DNA of 64,000 nucleotides from Azospirillum sp. OGB3 (GCF_014192915.1 NZ_JACHYN010000011.1:156489-220488); one strand, 5' to 3'. Counted from the first letter of the stretch, positions 1 through 8,920 are shown. Made by a program: numbers and translations. The notes: generated from the letters alone by a model not told the origin.

Positions 1-884
1 TGTTCCTCGGCGCCGGCTCGGTGATCCACGCCCTGCACCATGAGCAGGACATGCGCAACATGGGCGGCGTCTGGCGGAAGATCCCCTTCACCTACGCGGT
101 GATGTGGATCGGCAACCTCGCGCTGGCCGGTCTGCCTTTCTTCGCCGGCTACTACTCCAAGGACATGATCCTGGAGGCGGCCTTCGCCTCGGCCAGCCCG
201 GTCGGCAAGTTCGCCTTCGCGCTCGGCATCGCCGCGGCCCTGCTGACCGCCTTCTACTCCTGGCGCCTGCTGTTCATGACCTTCCACGGCAAGCCGCGGA
301 TGGAGAAGTCGGTCTTCGACCACGCCCATGAATCGCCGATCGTCATGCTGATCCCGCTGGGCGTGCTGGCGGTGGGCGCGCTGTTCGCCGGCTTCGGCTT
401 CCACGAGCTGTTCATCGGCCACAGCATGGAGCATTTCTGGGGCAAGACCATCCTGGTGCTGGCGGACAACAACAGCATCGAGGCGGCCCACCACCACACT
501 CCGGGCTGGGTCAAGCTGGCTCCGCTGGTCGTCGGCCTGATCGGCATCGCGCTCGCCTACATCATGTACATGGCGATCCCGGGCCTGCCGGAGAAGGTCG
601 CTACCACGTTCCGTGGCGTGCACCAGTTCCTGTACAACAAGTGGTATTTCGACGAACTGTACGACCGTCTGTTCGTGCGCTCGGCCAAGTATCTGGGCTA
701 CGGCCTGTGGAAATCCGGCGACGGCGCCGTGATCGACGGTGTCGGTCCGGACGGGATCGCCGCCGCCACCCGCGACGTCGCGGCGCGCGCCAGCCGCCTC
801 CAGTCCGGCTACGTCTATCACTACGCCTTCGCGATGGTGATCGGTGTGGTGCTGCTGGTGGCTTGGCTCTCGGTGTTCGGTTGA
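1..884 (+). CDS. nuoL: NADH-quinone oxidoreductase subunit L (3' part)
   Basis: Membrane subunit of respiratory complex I (ND5 type), an antiporter-like proton channel in the inner membrane. The gene is cut by the window edge: codons run from base 3 and 293 residues remain of a family length near 640. The visible start FLGAGSVIHALHHEQDMR is the conserved ND5 segment with the paired His after a transmembrane helix. Several hydrophobic helices follow, then a His-rich loop, a KWYFDELYD motif and a last hydrophobic helix, as expected for the C-terminal lateral helix region of NuoL. nuoM starts 25 bases after the stop, so this is the usual L-M-N end of the nuo operon. Confidence 0.95.
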   Translation, partial: FLGAGSVIHALHHEQDMRNMGGVWRKIPFTYAVMWIGNLALAGLPFFAGYYSKDMILEAAFASASPVGKFAFALGIAAALLTAFYSWRLLFMTFHGKPRMEKSVFDHAHESPIVMLIPLGVLAVGALFAGFGFHELFIGHSMEHFWGKTILVLADNNSIEAAHHHTPGWVKLAPLVVGLIGIALAYIMYMAIPGLPEKVATTFRGVHQFLYNKWYFDELYDRLFVRSAKYLGYGLWKSGDGAVIDGVGPDGIAAATRDVAARASRLQSGYVYHYAFAMVIGVVLLVAWLSVFG

Positions 885-908
885 GCGGTTTGAAGGGGAA
901 CAAGAACA

Positions 909-2435
909 ATGGCTAGCTGGCCGCTCCTGTCGTTCACGACCTTCCTGCCGCTGGCCGGTGTGGCGCTGATCCTGCTCTTCTGCAGGGGCAACACGCCGGA
1001 TGTGGTTCGGAACGTCCGTTACGTCGCGCTCTGGACGACGGTCATCACCTTCGTCCTGTCGCTGTTCATCTGGTTCAACTTCGACCCGCGCAACCCGGGC
1101 TACCAGCTCGTGGAGAAGGCGGCGTGGATTCCCGAGTTCGGGATCTCCTACCACATGGGTGTGGACGGCATTTCGATGCTGTTCGTCATCCTCTCGACCT
1201 TCCTGATGCCGCTCTGCATCCTCTCCTCCTGGGAGGCGGTGCAGACCCGGGTGAAGGAATACATGATCGCCTTCCTCGTGCTGGAAACCCTCATGGTGGG
1301 GATGTTCTGCGCGCTGGACTTCGTCCTCTTCTACATGTTCTTCGAGGGCGTGCTGATCCCGATGTTCCTGATCATCGGTGTCTGGGGCGGTGCGCGGCGC
1401 GTCTACGCGGCGTTCAAGTTCTTCCTCTACACGCTGCTCGGCTCGGTCCTGATGCTGCTGGCCATCCTGGCCATGTATTTCGCGGCCGGCACGACGGACA
1501 TCCCGACGATCACGGCGACCCACTTCCCGCGCAACATGCAGCTCTGGCTGTGGCTGGCCTTCTTCGCCTCCTTCGCGGTGAAGGTGCCGATGTGGCCGGT
1601 GCACACCTGGCTCCCCGACGCCCACGTCGAGGCGCCGACCGCCGGGTCGGTCATCCTGGCCGGCGTCCTGCTGAAGATGGGCGGCTACGGCTTCCTGCGC
1701 TTCAACATCCCGATGCTGCCCGAGGCGACCGAGTATTTCGCCCCGATGGTCTACGCCCTGTCGATCGTCGCGGTGATCTACACCTCCCTCGTCGCCCTGG
1801 CGCAGGAGGACATGAAGAAGCTGATCGCCTACTCGTCCGTCGCCCACATGGGCTTCGTCACCATCGGCATGTTCGCGCTGAACCAGCAGGGCATCGAGGG
1901 CTCGATCTTCACGATGCTGTCGCACGGCATCGTTTCGGGCGCGCTCTTCCTCTGCGTCGGCGTCGTCTACGACCGGCTGCACACCCGCGAGATCGCCCGC
2001 TACGGCGGTCTGGTGAAGAACATGCCGAAATACGCGGTGGTCTTCCTGTTCATGACCATGGCCTCGGTCGGCCTGCCGGGCACCTCCGGCTTCGTCGGCG
2101 AGTTCCTGGTCCTGCTCGGCGCCTTCCGCGACAACACCTGGGTCGCCTTCCTGGCCGCCACCGGCCTGATCCTGGGCCCGGCCTACGCGCTGTGGCTGTT
2201 CCGCCGCGTCGTGTACGGCAAGCTGGTCAAGGCGGATGTCCGAGCGATGTTCGACCTGAACACCCGCGAGGTTGCCATCTTCCTGCCGCTGATCGTCGTG
2301 GTGCTGTGGATGGGCGTCTACCCGAACAGCTTCCTGAACGTCACCTCGGCGTCGGTCGGGCAGCTGATCCAGACCTACCAGACCAAGCTGGCCGCCGCTC
2401 AGGGCGGGGCCGACGTCTCCGTCGCCGCGCGCTAG
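909..2435 (+). CDS. nuoM: NADH-quinone oxidoreductase subunit M
   Basis: ND4-type antiporter subunit of complex I, 508 residues, close to the usual length and hydrophobic throughout (about 14 membrane helices). The two charged residues used in proton transfer by this family are present: Glu146 in FFEGVLIPM and Lys225 in FAVKVPMWPVHTW. The LPDAHVEAPTAGSVILAG signature follows. An ATG start lies behind GAAGGGGAACAAGAAC. It sits between nuoL and nuoN in the operon. Confidence 0.97.
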   Translation: MASWPLLSFTTFLPLAGVALILLFCRGNTPDVVRNVRYVALWTTVITFVLSLFIWFNFDPRNPGYQLVEKAAWIPEFGISYHMGVDGISMLFVILSTFLMPLCILSSWEAVQTRVKEYMIAFLVLETLMVGMFCALDFVLFYMFFEGVLIPMFLIIGVWGGARRVYAAFKFFLYTLLGSVLMLLAILAMYFAAGTTDIPTITATHFPRNMQLWLWLAFFASFAVKVPMWPVHTWLPDAHVEAPTAGSVILAGVLLKMGGYGFLRFNIPMLPEATEYFAPMVYALSIVAVIYTSLVALAQEDMKKLIAYSSVAHMGFVTIGMFALNQQGIEGSIFTMLSHGIVSGALFLCVGVVYDRLHTREIARYGGLVKNMPKYAVVFLFMTMASVGLPGTSGFVGEFLVLLGAFRDNTWVAFLAATGLILGPAYALWLFRRVVYGKLVKADVRAMFDLNTREVAIFLPLIVVVLWMGVYPNSFLNVTSASVGQLIQTYQTKLAAAQGGADVSVAAR

Positions 2436-2445
2436 AGGTTCCGAC

Positions 2446-3894
2446 ATGACCGCTGTGTTTCCCGACATCTGGCCGGCCCTGCCGGAAATCTTCCTCGCCT
2501 GCGCCGGCATGGCCCTGCTGCTGATCGGCGTGTTCCGCGGCGACGGCTTCACGCGCCCCATCGGCTACATGACGATGGTGGCGCTGCTGCTGGCCGCCAT
2601 ATTGACCATGGGCTACGGCACCGGCCGGGTCGTCACCTTCAATGGCCTGTTCGTGATGGACGCCTTCGGCGTCTTCATGAAGGTGCTGATCCTCGTCGCC
2701 GCCTCGCTGTCGGTCCTCCTCGCGCTCGGCTTCAACGAGCGCGAGAAGATGGCCCGGTTCGAGTTCCCGGTGCTGATGCTCTTCGCCACGCTCGGCATGC
2801 TGATGATGGTGTCGGCCAACGACCTCATCTCTCTCTATGTCGGGCTGGAGACGCAAAGCCTCGCGCTCTATGTCATCGCCGCCTTCCGCCGCGACAGCGC
2901 CAAGTCCTCGGAAGCGGGCCTGAAGTACTTCGTGCTCGGCTCGCTCTCCTCGGGCATGCTGCTGTACGGCGCCTCGATGGTCTACGGCTTCGCCGGCACG
3001 ACCTCCTTCGACAAGATCGCCGCCCTGTTCGCCGGCGGCGCGCATCCGTCGGTGGGCGTCATCATCGGTCTGGTCTTCGTGGCCGCCGGCCTGGCCTTCA
3101 AGATCTCCGCCGTTCCGTTCCACATGTGGACGCCGGACGTCTACGAGGGCGCCCCGACCCCGGTCACGGCCTTCTTCGCCGCCGCTCCGAAGGTCGCCGC
3201 CATCGCGCTGTTCACCCGCCTGCTGATCGAGCCGTTCGGTCATCTGGCCCACCAGTGGCAGCAGATCATCATCGTCAGCTCGATCCTCTCGATGTCGCTC
3301 GGCGCCTTCGCGGCGATCACCCAGAGCAACATCAAGCGGCTGATGGCCTACAGCTCCATCGGCCACGTCGGCTACGCCCTGGTCGGCCTTGCCTCCGGCA
3401 CCCAGGAAGGCGTGCGCGGCGTGCTGATCTACATGGCGGTCTACATCGTCATGAACATCGGCACCTTCGCTGTCATCCTGTGCATGAAGCAGCAGGGCCG
3501 CATGGTCGAGGAGATCAAGGACCTCGCCGGCCTGTCGCGCACCAACCCGCTGCTGGCGGGCGCGATGGCGGTGTTCATGTTCTCCATGGCCGGCATCCCG
3601 CCGATGGCCGGCTTCTTCAGCAAGCTCTATGTCTTCCTCGCCGCCATCGAGGCGCAGCTCTACACGCTGGCGGTGATCGGCGTGCTGACCAGCGTCGTGG
3701 GCGCCTACTACTACCTGCGCATCATCAAGATCATGTACTTCGATGAGCCGGTGGAGGCGTTCGACAAGATCGGCGACGACGGGATGACCGGCATCCTGAT
3801 CGCCACCGGCCTGTTCACCCTGCTGTTCTTCGTGGTTCCGGCTCCGATCCTGAACTACGCGGCGGCGGCGGCGGCCTCGCTGTTCGCCGGATGA
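2446..3894 (+). CDS. nuoN: NADH-quinone oxidoreductase subunit N
   Basis: ND2-type antiporter subunit of complex I, 482 residues, all-helical membrane protein. Key residues are visible: Glu135 in YVGLETQSLALY and Lys219 in AFKISAVPFHMWTPDVYEG, the family's proton-channel charges. The stop codon overlaps the birA start as ATGA at 3891-3894, so birA is translationally coupled to the complex I operon. Confidence 0.97.
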   Translation: MTAVFPDIWPALPEIFLACAGMALLLIGVFRGDGFTRPIGYMTMVALLLAAILTMGYGTGRVVTFNGLFVMDAFGVFMKVLILVAASLSVLLALGFNEREKMARFEFPVLMLFATLGMLMMVSANDLISLYVGLETQSLALYVIAAFRRDSAKSSEAGLKYFVLGSLSSGMLLYGASMVYGFAGTTSFDKIAALFAGGAHPSVGVIIGLVFVAAGLAFKISAVPFHMWTPDVYEGAPTPVTAFFAAAPKVAAIALFTRLLIEPFGHLAHQWQQIIIVSSILSMSLGAFAAITQSNIKRLMAYSSIGHVGYALVGLASGTQEGVRGVLIYMAVYIVMNIGTFAVILCMKQQGRMVEEIKDLAGLSRTNPLLAGAMAVFMFSMAGIPPMAGFFSKLYVFLAAIEAQLYTLAVIGVLTSVVGAYYYLRIIKIMYFDEPVEAFDKIGDDGMTGILIATGLFTLLFFVVPAPILNYAAAAAASLFAG

Positions 3895-4685
3895 CGGCAG
3901 GCAACGAAGCGGAGGCGGCGCGCTTGCGCCTGCCTCCGGGCTTCCGGGTGATGGCCTTCGACTCCGTCGGCAGCACGAACGACGAGGCGAAGGCCTTCGC
4001 GCGTTCAGGGGCTGCCGAGGGCACCATCGTCTGGGCGAAGCGGCAGGAGTCGGGCCGTGGCCGCCGTGGCCGGGCCTGGACCTCGCCGGAAGGCAATCTG
4101 TACAGTTCGACCATTCTGCGCCCCTCGCGCCCACCGGCCGAGGCGGCGCAGATTTCGTTTGTGGCGGCGCTCGCCATCGCCGACACCGCCGCCGCCGTCC
4201 TTCCCGATCCCGACGGCGTGCGCTGCAAATGGCCGAACGACGTGCTGGTGCACGGGCGCAAGCTGTCCGGCATCCTGCTCGAGTCGGAGGCCACCGCCGG
4301 GGGAGGGATCTCCTGGCTGGTGCTCGGCGTCGGCATCAACCTGCGGCATTTTCCCGAAGGCACGGACTACGCGGCCACCTCGCTGGCGGCGGAGGGCGCC
4401 CCGGCGCTCCAGCCCGCGGCTCTGCTCGAAATCTATGCGGAGCAGTTGGCGCGCTGGTACGGCGTCTGGGCGGAGCATGGATTCGGCCCGGTGCGCGACG
4501 CCTGGATGAAGCGGGCGCGGGGTCTGGGCGAGCCCATCGTCGTCCGTCTGCCCGACCGCACGCTGACCGGCACCTTCGCCGATCTGGACAGCGACGGCGT
4601 TCTGTTGCTTGATCGGGATGACGGGGCGGGGCGCCAGCGCATCGCCGCCGGAGACGTGTTTTTCCCACCCGCGGTGGAGACCTGA
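3891..4685 (+). CDS. birA: Biotin--[acetyl-CoA-carboxylase] ligase (no repressor domain)
   Basis: Attaches biotin to the carboxyl-carrier protein of biotin-dependent carboxylases. 264 residues contain the catalytic domain only: STN at 28-30, the biotinyl-AMP loop GRGRRGR at 55-61, KWPND at 113-117 and GVGIN at 146-150, then the small C-terminal domain. There is no N-terminal winged helix, so it should be a ligase and not a biotin operon repressor (inference from domain content). It overlaps nuoN by four bases; coaX begins three bases after its stop. Placement of birA and coaX behind nuoN is a known alphaproteobacterial arrangement. Confidence 0.94.
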   Translation: MTAGNEAEAARLRLPPGFRVMAFDSVGSTNDEAKAFARSGAAEGTIVWAKRQESGRGRRGRAWTSPEGNLYSSTILRPSRPPAEAAQISFVAALAIADTAAAVLPDPDGVRCKWPNDVLVHGRKLSGILLESEATAGGGISWLVLGVGINLRHFPEGTDYAATSLAAEGAPALQPAALLEIYAEQLARWYGVWAEHGFGPVRDAWMKRARGLGEPIVVRLPDRTLTGTFADLDSDGVLLLDRDDGAGRQRIAAGDVFFPPAVET

Positions 4686-4688
4686 GAG

Positions 4689-5462
4689 ATGCTGCTCGCC
4701 ATCGACGCCGGAAACACCAACGTGGTGTTCGCGATCTATGAGGGCGACGAACAGCGCGGCCTGTGGCGCACGGCGACCGACAAGAAGCGCACCGCCGACG
4801 AATACATGGTGTGGCTGACCCACCTGATGGCGCTGAAGGGCATGGGCCCGGCGGACATCGACAGCACCATCATCGCCAGCGTGGTGCCCGGCGCCACCTT
4901 CAACCTGAAGCGCCTGTGCAAGGACCATTTCGGCTGCGAGCCGCTGGTGGTCGGTCAACCGGGGGTCGATCTCGGCACACGCGCTCTGGTCGACCGGCCA
5001 GACGAGGTCGGAGCCGACCGGCTGGTCAACACGGTGGCGGCGGCGGCCACCTACCAGACGCCGCTGATCGTCATCGACTTCGGCACCGCGACGACCTTCG
5101 ACGTGGTCGACCGCGACGGCAACTACCGAGGCGGCGTCATCGCGCCCGGTCTGAACCTGTCGCTGGAGGCGCTGCAGATGGCGGCGAGCAAGCTGCCCCG
5201 CGTCGAAATCCAGCAGCCGGGCCACGTCATCGGCACCAACACCGTCGAGTGCATGCAGTCCGGAGTCTTCTGGGGCTATGTCGGCCTGATCGAAGGGTTG
5301 GTCAACCGCATCCGGGCGGAGTACGGCGAGCCGATGACGGTCGTCGCGACCGGAGGGCTGGGTGTGCTTTTCGCCAAGGCAACCCATGTAATCGAACACA
5401 CCGACGGCGAACTCACGCTGCGCGGCCTCCTCCTGATCCACAAGCGCAACACGGCCCAATGA
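4689..5462 (+). CDS. coaX: Type III pantothenate kinase
   Basis: First step of coenzyme A synthesis, phosphorylating pantothenate. 257 residues of the ASKHA fold: the phosphate-1 motif IDAGNTNVVF begins at residue 5 (Asp6), the adenosine/phosphate region is DFGTATTFDVVDRDGNYRGGVIAPG, and GADR (residues 105-108) is the type III signature. The sequence is full length. It is sandwiched between birA (3 bases upstream) and the RNase J gene, whose ATG overlaps the coaX stop as ATGA. Confidence 0.95.
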   Translation: MLLAIDAGNTNVVFAIYEGDEQRGLWRTATDKKRTADEYMVWLTHLMALKGMGPADIDSTIIASVVPGATFNLKRLCKDHFGCEPLVVGQPGVDLGTRALVDRPDEVGADRLVNTVAAAATYQTPLIVIDFGTATTFDVVDRDGNYRGGVIAPGLNLSLEALQMAASKLPRVEIQQPGHVIGTNTVECMQSGVFWGYVGLIEGLVNRIRAEYGEPMTVVATGGLGVLFAKATHVIEHTDGELTLRGLLLIHKRNTAQ

Positions 5463-7177
5463 CCCATCCCGACTCCGCTCCCTCCGTCCACCCGGTCGAG
5501 GGAGACGGCGACCTGTTCGCTCCCGAGGACGACGCGCTCTACTTCCTGCCGCTGGGCGGTTCGGGCGAGATCGGCATGAACCTCAACCTCTACGGCCATC
5601 GCGGCAAGTGGTTGATGGTGGATCTCGGCATCTCCTTCGCGGACGACACGATGCCGGGGCTGGACGTCATCATGCCGGACCCCGCCTTCATCGCGGAGCG
5701 CCGGCACGACCTCGTGGGCATCGTGGTGACGCACGCGCATGAGGATCACCTGGGGGCCATCCAGTATCTGTGGCCGCAGCTCCGCGTGCCGGTCTACTGC
5801 ACGCCCTTCACCGCCGCCGTCCTGCGCGCCAAGCTGCACGAGCGCGGGCTGGCCGGGGTGGTGCCGGTGCACGAGGTGGCGCTGGGCAGCACCATCGAGG
5901 TCGGCCCCTTCTCCGTCGAGTATGTGACGGTCACCCATTCCATCCCGGAGCCGAACGCCCTGGCGATCCGCACCGCCGCCGGCACGGTGCTGCACACCGG
6001 CGACTGGAAGCTCGACCCCGAGCCGCTGGTGGGGGAGGCAGCCGACGAGGAGCGGCTGCGCGCCATCGGCGACGAAGGCGTGCTTGCGTTGATCGGCGAC
6101 AGCACCAACGCCCTGGTGCCCGGCAGCTCCGGGTCGGAAGGGAGCGTGCGCAAGACGCTGACCGAGCTGATCGGGCAGTTTCCGGATGTGCGCGTCGCGG
6201 TGAGTTGCTTCGCCACCAACGTCGCGCGACTGGAGAGCATCGCCCACGCCGCGGCGGCGCACGGGCGCCACGTCGCGCTGGTCGGGCGGTCGATGTGGCG
6301 GATCAACGAGGCCGCGCGCTCCAACGGCTACCTCGCCGACCTGCCGGCCTTCCTGACCGAGCATGACGCCAATTACGTACCGCGCGACAAGCTGGTGCTG
6401 GTCTGCACCGGCAGCCAGGGGGAGCCGCGCTCCGCGCTCGCCCGCATCGCCTCGGACGACCATCCCCAGGTGTCGCTGCAGCGCGGCGACGTGGTGATTT
6501 TCTCCTCCCGCGAGATTCCGGGCAACGAGCGGGCCATCGGCCGCATGCAGAACCTGCTGGTCGGGCAGGGCATCCGCATCGTCACCGCCGACGAGGCGCC
6601 GGTCCACGTCTCCGGCCACCCAGCGCAGGACGAGCTGGTCCGCATGTACCAGTGGGTGCGCCCGCGCATCGCCATGCCGGTCCACGGCGAGCAGCGCCAC
6701 CAGCTGGAGCACGCCAAGCTGGCCCGCGCCTGCCAAGTGCCGGAGGCGCTGGTCCCCGGCAACGGCGACCTGATCCGGCTGGCGCCCGACGCCCCGCCGC
6801 GCGTGGTGGCGCAGGTCCGCTCCGGCCGCATGGCGCTGGACGGCAAGCGGCTGATCCCGCTCGACACCGGGCTGATGCGGGCGCGCCACCGGATGGTCCA
6901 CAACGGCGCTGCCGTGGTCACGCTGGTGATGAACGGCAAGGGCGAGCTGGTGACCGCTCCGCAGATCGCGGTGATGGGGCTGCTGGACGACTCGGCGGAC
7001 CGCGACATGCTGCTCGACGTGGTGGACGCGGTGCGCGAGGCTGTCGCCGAGTTGCCGAAATCGGCGCGGTCCGACGACGAGCAGGTGCGCGCCGCCGCCC
7101 GGATCGCCGTCCGCCGCTGCTTCAACGCGACGCACGGCAAGAAGCCGGTGACGGACGTCCATCTGGTCCGTGTATAA
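5459..7177 (+). CDS. rnj: Ribonuclease J (metallo-beta-lactamase RNase)
   Basis: Zinc-dependent endo/5'-exoribonuclease for RNA processing and turnover. 572 residues: the metal motif THAHEDH at 91-97, a beta-CASP domain in the middle (GDSTNAL; CFATNVARLESI; CTGSQGEPRSAL), and a further metal-site motif HVSGHPAQDELVRMYQWVRP. The C-terminal domain is short but present. The reading frame is open far upstream (to about 4763), but that part is antisense-like Arg/Gly-rich sequence; the ATG overlapping the coaX stop gives the normal N-terminus (PLGGSGEIGMNLNLYG). Confidence 0.95.
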   Translation: MTHPDSAPSVHPVEGDGDLFAPEDDALYFLPLGGSGEIGMNLNLYGHRGKWLMVDLGISFADDTMPGLDVIMPDPAFIAERRHDLVGIVVTHAHEDHLGAIQYLWPQLRVPVYCTPFTAAVLRAKLHERGLAGVVPVHEVALGSTIEVGPFSVEYVTVTHSIPEPNALAIRTAAGTVLHTGDWKLDPEPLVGEAADEERLRAIGDEGVLALIGDSTNALVPGSSGSEGSVRKTLTELIGQFPDVRVAVSCFATNVARLESIAHAAAAHGRHVALVGRSMWRINEAARSNGYLADLPAFLTEHDANYVPRDKLVLVCTGSQGEPRSALARIASDDHPQVSLQRGDVVIFSSREIPGNERAIGRMQNLLVGQGIRIVTADEAPVHVSGHPAQDELVRMYQWVRPRIAMPVHGEQRHQLEHAKLARACQVPEALVPGNGDLIRLAPDAPPRVVAQVRSGRMALDGKRLIPLDTGLMRARHRMVHNGAAVVTLVMNGKGELVTAPQIAVMGLLDDSADRDMLLDVVDAVREAVAELPKSARSDDEQVRAAARIAVRRCFNATHGKKPVTDVHLVRV

Positions 7178-7210
7178 GCGTTTCCGACTTTACGCCTTTC
7201 GGGAGGACCC

Positions 7211-7615
7211 ATGATCGGGAAGCTGAACCACGTCGCCATCGTCGTGCCGGATCTGACGGCGGCGACCGCGCTCTACCGCGACACGCTGGGCGCCGCGGTG
7301 TCGCAGCCGATGGACCTGCCGCCGCACGGCGTCACCGTCGTCTTCGTCGAGCTGCCCAACACGAAGATCGAGCTGCTCCATCCCTTCGGTGAAAAGTCGC
7401 CGATCGCCGGATTCCTGGAAAAGAACCCGTCCGGCGGCATCCACCACATCTGCTACGAGGTGGACGACATCCTGGCCGCCCGTGACCGGATGAAGGCGCA
7501 GGGCGCCCGCGTTCTCGGCGACGGCGAGCCGAAGATCGGCGCCCACGACAAGCCGGTGCTGTTCCTGCACCCCAAGGACTTCTGCGGAACCCTGGTCGAG
7601 CTGGAGCAGGCCTGA
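7211..7615 (+). CDS. mce: Methylmalonyl-CoA epimerase
   Basis: Interconverts the R and S forms of methylmalonyl-CoA in the propionyl-CoA to succinyl-CoA route. 134 residues in the vicinal-oxygen-chelate fold, two beta-alpha-beta modules. Expected metal ligands are visible: His7 in LNHVAIVVPD, the HHICYEVDD segment, and Glu in the final LVELEQ. A GGGAGG ribosome site precedes the ATG. The order RNase J-mce-DUF1467 is common in alphaproteobacteria, which supports the call over other glyoxalase-like proteins. Confidence 0.93.
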   Translation: MIGKLNHVAIVVPDLTAATALYRDTLGAAVSQPMDLPPHGVTVVFVELPNTKIELLHPFGEKSPIAGFLEKNPSGGIHHICYEVDDILAARDRMKAQGARVLGDGEPKIGAHDKPVLFLHPKDFCGTLVELEQA

Positions 7616-7632
7616 GACGAAGGGAGGCTGCG

Positions 7633-7881
7633 ATGGGCTGGGTGACGGGCATCAGCGTCTATGTGGTCGTCTGGTGGGTGGTGCTGTTCGCGGTGCTGCC
7701 CTGGGGCGTGCGCACCCCGGCCCAGCCCGAGCCGGGCATGGCGAGCAGTGCGCCGGAGCGCCCGCGCATCCTCCTGAAATTCGCCGCCACGACGCTGGTT
7801 GCGGCGGTGGTGTGGCTGGTCATCTTCGGCATCGTGCAGTCGGACCTGATTTCCTTCCGCGAGATGGCCAAGCCGCACTGA
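7633..7881 (+). CDS. DUF1467 family membrane protein
   Basis: 82 residues with two hydrophobic helices (about residues 5-25 and 47-68) separated by a Pro/Arg-rich loop, and the VVLFAVLPWGVRT motif typical of DUF1467. It is an inner-membrane protein of unknown function. It lies 17 bases after mce behind GAAGGGAGG, the partnership usually seen in alphaproteobacteria. Confidence 0.85.
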   Translation: MGWVTGISVYVVVWWVVLFAVLPWGVRTPAQPEPGMASSAPERPRILLKFAATTLVAAVVWLVIFGIVQSDLISFREMAKPH

Positions 7882-7905
7882 CACTCCCCAGAATGGAGTC
7901 CTCGC

Positions 7906-8505
7906 GTGAGCCTGACCTACTGCGATGCGGCGCCCGGCCACGCGCATCACGGCCCCTATCATGACACCGAATACGGCTTCCCCAGCGCCGACGATCGGGT
8001 GCTGTTCGAGCGGCTGGTGCTGGAGATCAACCAGGCGGGCCTGTCCTGGCTGACCATCCTGAAGAAGCGCGAGGCCTTCCGCACGGCCTTCGACGGTTTC
8101 GACATCGACCGCGTCGCCGCCTACGGCGAGGCGGAGCGGGAACGGCTGCTTGCCGATCCGGGGATCATCCGCAACCGGCTGAAGATCGACGCCGCCATCG
8201 AGAACGCCCGGCGGATCGTGGCCCTGCGCGCTTCGCACGGCTCCTTTGACGGGTGGCTGCGCGCCCATCACCCCCTGGGCAAGGCGGACTGGGTCCGGCT
8301 GTTCAAGCGGACCTTCCGGTTCACCGGCGGCGAGATCACCGGCGAATTCCTGATGAGCCTCGGTTACCTGCCGGGCGCGCATCAGGCCGATTGCCCGGCC
8401 TGGCCCATGATCGCCGCGCTCGATCCGCCCTGGATGGCCGCCGTTCGGCAGGGGTTTGCAGGATACGACGCTCACAAAACGGGCATAACGCAGCCTATGG
8501 CGTAA
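7906..8505 (+). CDS. tag: DNA-3-methyladenine glycosylase I (Tag family)
   Basis: Base-excision repair enzyme that removes 3-methyladenine. 199 residues, GTG start with GGAG eight bases upstream. The Tag zinc ligands are all recognisable: Cys6, His19 in PYHDTEYG, and His and Cys in GAHQADCPAW near the end. The catalytic Glu is Glu40 in LVLEINQAGLSW. The usual EWG after the YHD motif is EYG here (Tyr23), which places it in a side clade of the family; substrate range is therefore less certain. A terminator-like hairpin lies about 110 bases downstream. Confidence 0.88.
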   Translation: MSLTYCDAAPGHAHHGPYHDTEYGFPSADDRVLFERLVLEINQAGLSWLTILKKREAFRTAFDGFDIDRVAAYGEAERERLLADPGIIRNRLKIDAAIENARRIVALRASHGSFDGWLRAHHPLGKADWVRLFKRTFRFTGGEITGEFLMSLGYLPGAHQADCPAWPMIAALDPPWMAAVRQGFAGYDAHKTGITQPMA

Positions 8506-8537
8506 TCAACCGCCTATGACTTGGGCGAAAATCTCGA

Positions 8538-8590
8538 ATTCTTCGATGACGACTTGGTTTAGTCCAAATTCTGTCTTGTCATCGAGGAAT
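8538..8590 (+). other. Long imperfect hairpin, possible small RNA structure
   Basis: Bases 8538-8550 (ATTCTTCGATGAC) pair with 8578-8590 (GTCATCGAGGAAT): 13 pairs, one of them G-T. The 27-base loop contains a weaker TTGG/CCAA hairpin (8554-8567). A Rho-independent terminator follows at 8618-8638. The structure is seen directly; that it is a small RNA or the 3' UTR of tag is inference. No known RNA family was recognised. Confidence 0.35.
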
Positions 8591-8617
8591 GTCGGGTTCA
8601 ATGTACTTTGTGTGACG

Positions 8618-8638
8618 AGAGGGGTTCTTCCCTCTTTT
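8618..8638 (+). terminator. Rho-independent terminator after tag
   Basis: AGAGGG (8618-8623), six-base loop GTTCTT, CCCTCT (8630-8635), then a T run. Confidence 0.6.
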
Positions 8639-8674
8639 CCGACGCCTGGTGGCGATTCCTCCCTAAACCTCGGG

Positions 8675-8706
8675 CCGCGCCGCGATCGCCGCGCGGTCCT
8701 TTTTTC
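8675..8706 (+). terminator. Second Rho-independent terminator in the gap
   Basis: Stem 8675-8684 with 8687-8696: CCGCGC pairs with GCGCGG, one mismatch, three more inner pairs. It is followed by TCC and six T at 8700-8705. It lies only 37 bases after the first terminator. Confidence 0.6.
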
Positions 8707-8920
8707 GCCCCGGCCCGGTTCACGGAGCCTACGATGAGCTTCGTCCGTAGGCAGACGGAGCGTTGTGCTTCGGTACAGAATGAATTAACCCTTTACGGGT
8801 ATAGCTCATCCAACTGTGCGGGAGGCGGGCAGGGGTCCGTTCCGGCTTTGGATTCACATGCGGCGGCGTTCGCAGCCGGACTTTGCGGCCGTCAGCGGGG
8901 AGAACGATGCCGAGGCGCCG

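Larger units (their letters stand above)
8506..8920. other. Non-coding gap, AT-richer than its surroundings
   Basis: 415 bases without a credible gene. From the tag stop to about 8640 the base composition is visibly richer in A and T than the flanking genes. It holds a 13-pair hairpin (8538-8590), a terminator-like hairpin with a T run (8618-8638), a second strong GC hairpin followed by six T (8675-8706) and a leader for the next gene. Two terminators in a row imply that a transcript starts between tag and 8675, or that one of them serves a small RNA. TTGTGC at 8763-8768 and TAACCC 17 bases later could be a weak promoter for the downstream gene. Confidence 0.5.

Noticed and set aside
2341..4134. 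A 597-codon minus-strand frame opposite nuoN
   Set aside because: Runs of Arg, Gly, Asp, His and Glu without structure; nuoN has full family motifs.
8506..8737. Short plus-strand frame of 73 codons at 8516-8737 in the gap after tag
   Set aside because: It crosses both terminators, has no ribosome site and its composition is unlike the neighbouring genes.
8731..8815. Possible tRNA-like fold around GTCCGTAGGCAGACGGAG
   Set aside because: Only a five-pair stem; no acceptor stem, T-loop GTTCRA or CCA-adjacent pairing.
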